DNA of 37,992 nucleotides from Desulfobacca sp. (GTDB lineage: Bacteria > Desulfobacterota > Desulfobaccia > Desulfobaccales > Desulfobaccaceae), in contig JAQVHY010000009.1 in NCBI GenBank assembly GCA_028695935.1, positions 1 to 37,992 of the forward strand. Direction: 5' to 3'. The translations under genes and the position numbers were made by a program. Numbering within the stretch: the stretch's first letter is position 1; each line of letters starts with the position of its first letter. Below the pieces are notes generated by a model. That model did no database searches, was not told the origin of the DNA, and saw only the letters and a program-made list of their open reading frames with translations. This document shows, piece by piece, positions 32,896-37,992 of the stretch.

Positions 32896-33567
32896 CTAGT
32901 GCAGGAACACGGCTTTACCATCCATCAGGGTAATTTGCCGATCCAGACGCTTAGCCAGTTCCAGATTATGAGTTACGATTACCGTGGTTACCCCTTTTTC
33001 CCGATTCAAAGACAACAATAATTCGTGGACCTGTTCGCCGGTACGCGGATCAAGGTTGCCGGTCGGTTCATCGGCCAGCAGCACTGCCGGTTCCAGGACC
33101 AGGGCTCGGGCCACCGCGACCCGTTGTTGTTCACCCCCGGAAAGGGCCCCGATCCGATGATACAACCGTTCTTGGAGCCCTACCTGCGACAGTATGGCTG
33201 CGGCCCGGTCCTGGGCTTCGGATCGAGGACGACGGGCAATTAATGCCGGTAACATAACGTTTTCCAACGCATTGAATTCAGACAACAAATGATGGAATTG
33301 GAACACAAAACCCACTTTTTGGTTGCGGAATTCAGCTAGTCGCTGATCATCCAAACTAAAAATTTCCTGGCCGTCCCACAGCACCTGTCCGGAGGTCGGA
33401 CGATCTAAGGTTCCTAAAATATGGAGCAGGGTTGACTTACCTACTCCCGAGGTCCCGACAATGGCCAGGCTGTCGCCTCGCTCAATAACCAGATCGACCC
33501 CCCGCAACACCTCCACCCGATTGCTGTTGGCCATGAAGGTCTTGACCAACTCGCGTACCTGAATCAT
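32896..33567 (-). CDS. lolD: Lipoprotein-releasing system ATPase LolD
   Basis: ABC ATPase that powers release of outer-membrane lipoproteins from the inner membrane. The 223-residue protein has Walker [10 protein letters not shown] (38-46), Q-loop [21 protein letters not shown] split around residues 90-110, signature [15 protein letters not shown] and Walker [13 protein letters not shown]. The FQFHHLL-type Q-loop is typical of LolD. It lies 24 bases after lolC and 17 before bamA. Confidence 0.96.
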   Translation of the reverse strand: MIQVRELVKTFMANSNRVEVLRGVDLVIERGDSLAIVGTSGVGKSTLLHILGTLDRPTSGQVLWDGQEIFSLDDQRLAEFRNQKVGFVFQFHHLLSEFNALENVMLPALIARRPRSEAQDRAAAILSQVGLQERLYHRIGALSGGEQQRVAVARALVLEPAVLLADEPTGNLDPRTGEQVHELLLSLNREKGVTTVIVTHNLELAKRLDRQITLMDGKAVFLH

Positions 33568-33591
33568 CGAACCGCCTTCCAGCCCTGGGAG

Positions 33592-34821
33592 TCACTCATA
33601 CCGGATGGCTTCCACCGGATCCAGGCGGGAGGCTTGCCAGGAGGGGTACAGGGTAGCGATAAAACTGATCAGCAAAGCCGCCCCAGTAATCCAGGCTATA
33701 TCCCAACCTTGCAATTTAACCGGCAGCGTCGAAATATAATAAACATCGCTGGGCAGCTTGATGAATTCATAACGCCGCAGCAGGGCACAGAGACCAAACC
33801 CCAGGATTAGCCCCAGCACCGTACCGACCACGCCGATAATCAGGCCTTCCAGCATGAAAATGCGCATAATGCTTTGCCGCGTGGCCCCCATAGATTTAAG
33901 GATAGCAATATCCTTGGTCTTCTCCATGACGATCATGATCAGGGTGCTGGCGATGTTGAAGGCCGCCACCAGGACAATCAGGGTGAGAATAATAAACATG
34001 GCGATCTTTTCGAGCTTCAGCGCCGAAAACAGACTGCGATTGGTCTGCATCCAATCCCGGGTAAAATAAGGCGCGCCCAACTTTTCCTGGATGATGGCGG
34101 CCAGCTTATTGGCGTGATAAATATCCTGGACCCGGATTTCGATGCCCGTCACCTGGTCAGTCATGCCCAAGAATTCCTGAACTTTAGGGATACTGGCGTA
34201 GGCCAGAGTGGAATCGAACTCGAACATGCCGGAATGAAAAATCGCCGCGACCTGGAATCTCTTGGCCCGCGGCACCCGTCCCATGGGAGTTAAGGTCCCT
34301 AAGGGGGAGATAATTTTTATCGGGCTACCCACCCACACCCCTAAATTTTTGGCCAATTGATTGCCGATGGCGATGGCTGGCAAGTCGCCAGGGGCGGTGG
34401 TCGCCAGGGCCGGGAAACTACCTTCTTGCACCTCCAGGGCCGACGGCCCCCCTTGGCCGATAACCTTCAGGTCTAACCCGCGCAGGATGCCCCCGGAAAT
34501 GTTGCCCGGTCCGGAAAACATCACCTGAGTGTAAATAAACGGTTGGGCCGAGACCACTCCGGGGATAGACTGTACCTGGCTTGCGACCCGGTCATAATCA
34601 ATGATGCTGGAACCTTGCCGCAGGAGGATGATGTGCGGATTGACACTGAGGATTTTTTTCTTTAGATCATGGTCAAAGCCGGTCATCACTCCGATGACCA
34701 CAATCAGGGCCATGACCCCGACGGTCACCCCGGCAATGGATATAAAGGTGATCAGAGAAATAAAGGTCTGCTTGCGTTTCGCCTTCAAGTAGCGTAGAGC
34801 CACAAAGCGTTCAAAAAACAT
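33592..34821 (-). CDS. lolC: Lipoprotein-releasing system permease LolC/LolE
   Basis: A 409-residue FtsX/MacB-like permease. An N-terminal helix (ISLITFISIAGVTVGVMALI), a periplasmic domain of about 200 residues and three C-terminal helices are visible, with the coupling segment MEKTKDIAILKSMGATRQSI and the family ending TLYPSWQASRLDPVEAIRYE. Only one permease gene is present, so the transporter is probably a LolC2D2-type homodimer rather than LolCDE. It starts eight bases after lysS. Confidence 0.95.
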   Translation of the reverse strand: MFFERFVALRYLKAKRKQTFISLITFISIAGVTVGVMALIVVIGVMTGFDHDLKKKILSVNPHIILLRQGSSIIDYDRVASQVQSIPGVVSAQPFIYTQVMFSGPGNISGGILRGLDLKVIGQGGPSALEVQEGSFPALATTAPGDLPAIAIGNQLAKNLGVWVGSPIKIISPLGTLTPMGRVPRAKRFQVAAIFHSGMFEFDSTLAYASIPKVQEFLGMTDQVTGIEIRVQDIYHANKLAAIIQEKLGAPYFTRDWMQTNRSLFSALKLEKIAMFIILTLIVLVAAFNIASTLIMIVMEKTKDIAILKSMGATRQSIMRIFMLEGLIIGVVGTVLGLILGFGLCALLRRYEFIKLPSDVYYISTLPVKLQGWDIAWITGAALLISFIATLYPSWQASRLDPVEAIRYE

Positions 34822-34829
34822 TACTACGG

Positions 34830-36311
34830 TTACCCCTCGGGTCGGAGTAACGGGAAGAAAATTACCTCCCGGATTGAGGCCGCGTTGGTCAACAACATTA
34901 CCAATCGATCAATACCGACGCCTTCCCCGGCCGCGGGCGGCATGCCAAATTCCAGGGCCCGTAAAAAGTCCTCATCCATATAATGAGCTTCTTCGTTGCC
35001 CGCTTCCCGGGCCTCCACCTGTTTTAGGAACCGCGCCCGCTGGTCCTCCGGGTCATTAAGCTCGGAAAAGCCGTTGGCCATCTCCCGCCCGGCAATAAAC
35101 AGCTCAAAGCGATCGGCCACCTCCGGGTCCTTCTCGTTACGGCGAGAAAGTGGGGAAATTTCAACGGGATATCCCACAATAAAAGTGGGCTGGATAAGTC
35201 GGCTTTCCACCCTAAGATCAAAGAGTTTAGCCAGGGCGCGGCCATAACCCTCTCCGGGTCGCAGTACCACCCCCTGCTCCTGCGCCAGGGCTACCAGCGC
35301 CTGCCGGTCCTGGACCACATCCGCCGGAATGCCCCCGACCTGAGTCAGTGACTCCCGTAAATCCAGACGCCGCCAGGGAGGGGTGAGGTCAATCTGATCG
35401 CCCTGATAATCGAAGGTCAAGGTGCCCAATACCGCCTGGGCTACAGCCCCGATCATGGCCTCGGTCAGGCTCATCAAATCTTCATAGGTGGCGTAGGCCT
35501 GGTAAAATTCCAGCATGGTAAATTCTGGGTTATGCTGGGTGGAGATACCCTCATTGCGGAAATTGCGATTGATTTCATAGACCCGATCAACCCCGCCGAC
35601 CAGCAGGCGTTTAAGATAGAGTTCCGGGGCAATCCTTAAAAACAAGGGCAGGTCCAGGACGTTGTGGTAGGTCTCAAAGGGCCGGGCGGTAGCGCCCCCC
35701 GGAATGGGCTGCATCATCGGGGTTTCCACTTCCAGAAAACCCCGCATTTCCAGATACTCTCGCAATTGGCGGATAATGGCCGAGCGTTTGCGGAAGAGTT
35801 CCTTGACCGCCGGGTTAACGATCAGATCTACATAGCGCTGGCGATAACGCAGCTCCACATCCTCCAGACCATGATACTTTTCCGGCAAGGGTCGGATGGC
35901 CTTGGTAAGTAAGACAAATTTCTGAACCGAGAGAGTCAGCTCCTGGGTCCGGGTGCGGAACAGCCGTCCCTCAAATCCTATGATATCTCCCAAATCCAGG
36001 CGCTTAAACAGGGAGTGAGCCTCAGCTCCCACTACCTCCCGCTGTAAATAAGCCTGGAGACGACCACTATCATCCTGAAAATGGCAGAAGCTGGCCTTGC
36101 CGAATTGCCGCATCAGCATCAGACGGCCGGCCAGCCGAAAGCTCTGGTTCAGGCGGGCCAGCTCTTCATCCGTCTGGTCGCCATATTGAGAGATGATATC
36201 CAAGACCTGATGGGTTGGTTGGAACTGGTTGGCATATGGTTCTACCCCAGCGGCCCGTAATTCCGCCACCTTCTGACGCCGCTGCTGGATAAGTTTGGTT
36301 TCTTCCTTCAT
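34830..36311 (-). CDS. lysS: Lysine--tRNA ligase, class II
   Basis: Charges tRNA-Lys. It is 493 residues from ATG 36311: an N-terminal OB-fold anticodon domain ([18 protein letters not shown]) and the class II core with motif 2 [20 protein letters not shown] and motif 3 [14 protein letters not shown] 36311 gives the usual LysS N-terminus ([20 protein letters not shown]). A GTG at 36368 in frame has a better GGAG ribosome binding site and would add 19 residues, so the start is not settled. It leads the lol-bam-lpx operon. Confidence 0.96.
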   Translation of the reverse strand: MKEETKLIQQRRQKVAELRAAGVEPYANQFQPTHQVLDIISQYGDQTDEELARLNQSFRLAGRLMLMRQFGKASFCHFQDDSGRLQAYLQREVVGAEAHSLFKRLDLGDIIGFEGRLFRTRTQELTLSVQKFVLLTKAIRPLPEKYHGLEDVELRYRQRYVDLIVNPAVKELFRKRSAIIRQLREYLEMRGFLEVETPMMQPIPGGATARPFETYHNVLDLPLFLRIAPELYLKRLLVGGVDRVYEINRNFRNEGISTQHNPEFTMLEFYQAYATYEDLMSLTEAMIGAVAQAVLGTLTFDYQGDQIDLTPPWRRLDLRESLTQVGGIPADVVQDRQALVALAQEQGVVLRPGEGYGRALAKLFDLRVESRLIQPTFIVGYPVEISPLSRRNEKDPEVADRFELFIAGREMANGFSELNDPEDQRARFLKQVEAREAGNEEAHYMDEDFLRALEFGMPPAAGEGVGIDRLVMLLTNAASIREVIFFPLLRPEG

Positions 36312-36479
36312 TAATGGTCCCGGCCCCGCCGGGGAAGTCCTCCTCCACGCGATCTTTTCAAACCCCACCCCTACTCCTCATTAGGAAACCTGGCCTCGAG
36401 ACTTGTAAACCAACTTCCCGGCCGGGGTCTAGTGGGATCTAAGGGCCAGTTTAACCTTCTGATTGATTTTAACTTCACA

Positions 36480-36508
36480 AATTTAGAATATCATCACCTG
36501 ATAGTCAA
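36480..36508 (-). promoter_or_regulatory. Sigma-70-type promoter of the lysS-lol-bam-lpx operon
   Basis: On the - strand TTGACT (36508-36503) and TAAATT (36485-36480) are 17 bases apart, about 110-170 bases before the candidate lysS starts. The rest of the 36369-36580 spacer shows no gene. Confidence 0.5.
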
Positions 36509-36580
36509 GTGCAAAGTCTGATGCCCCCTTAAGATTTGTAGTGAACCGATGAGCCCCGGCTCCAACGCCGATAACATAAT

Positions 36581-37992
<1,412 letters not shown>

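Overview
The window looks like a chromosomal piece from a Gram-negative, probably anaerobic bacterium. The best guess is a Desulfobacterota (deltaproteobacterial) lineage, perhaps Desulfobacca-like. The reasons are the spc/alpha ribosomal order with map and infA downstream of adk, a lipid A and outer-membrane block in the order lysS-lolC-lolD-bamA-skp-lpxD-fabZ-lpxA-lpxI, use of LpxI, and apparent selenoprotein genes. The lineage is inferred from gene content only.

Region 1 (1-9200, + strand) is the end of the spc operon and the alpha operon: rpsN(end)-rpsH-rplF-rplR-rpsE-rpmD-rplO-secY-adk, then map, infA, rpmJ-rpsM-rpsK-rpsD-rpoA-rplQ, closed by a textbook intrinsic terminator at 9171-9200. 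Several genes use TTG or GTG starts chosen by strong ribosome binding sites (rpsE, rpsM, rpsD, secY).

Region 2 (9225-11821, + strand) holds a hotdog thioesterase, an XRE-cupin regulator with its own promoter and operator-like repeats, speH (AdoMet decarboxylase, preceded by an 8-residue leader ORF) and a CorC/HlyC CBS protein.

Region 3 (11822-15461) is an accessory insert, mostly on the - strand, between corC and lnt. It is the most unusual part. Three consecutive short genes each carry one in-frame TGA: a 166-residue winged-helix-like protein of no family I recognise (Sec59), a thioredoxin-fold protein with a U-x-x-C motif (Sec14), and a DsrE-like protein with U-x-x-C (Sec67). Downstream of every TGA is a hairpin whose apical loop carries GGU at exactly +25 to +27 from the T of TGA, as expected of bacterial SECIS elements. 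They sit behind an ArsR-family regulator and a thioredoxin reductase gene that has lost its middle. A promoter with a 22-base perfect palindrome precedes the set. I read this as an ArsR-controlled, selenium-dependent redox/sulfur-relay operon; the first of the three genes may be an undescribed selenoprotein family.

Region 4 (15462-21241, + strand) has lnt overlapping era, a membrane protein plus a sensor-kinase-like protein whose H-box His is replaced by Asp, a 63-residue small protein, a possible degenerate cobalamin-riboswitch-like leader, and a FabH-type ketoacyl synthase. Region 5 (21433-24116, - strand) has a TVP38/TMEM64 membrane protein, a TIGR01212-type radical SAM protein and rsmE. 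ftsH follows at 24449 on the + strand.

Region 6 (26451-36311, - strand) is the envelope block: lipid A synthesis (lpxI, lpxA, lpxD), fabZ, the chaperone Skp, BamA with an extra N-terminal domain, the lipoprotein exporter LolCD, and lysS, with a promoter upstream. The window ends inside a DNA methyltransferase fused to an Mrr-like nuclease domain (36581 to edge). Several palindromic intergenic repeats are scattered between operons.
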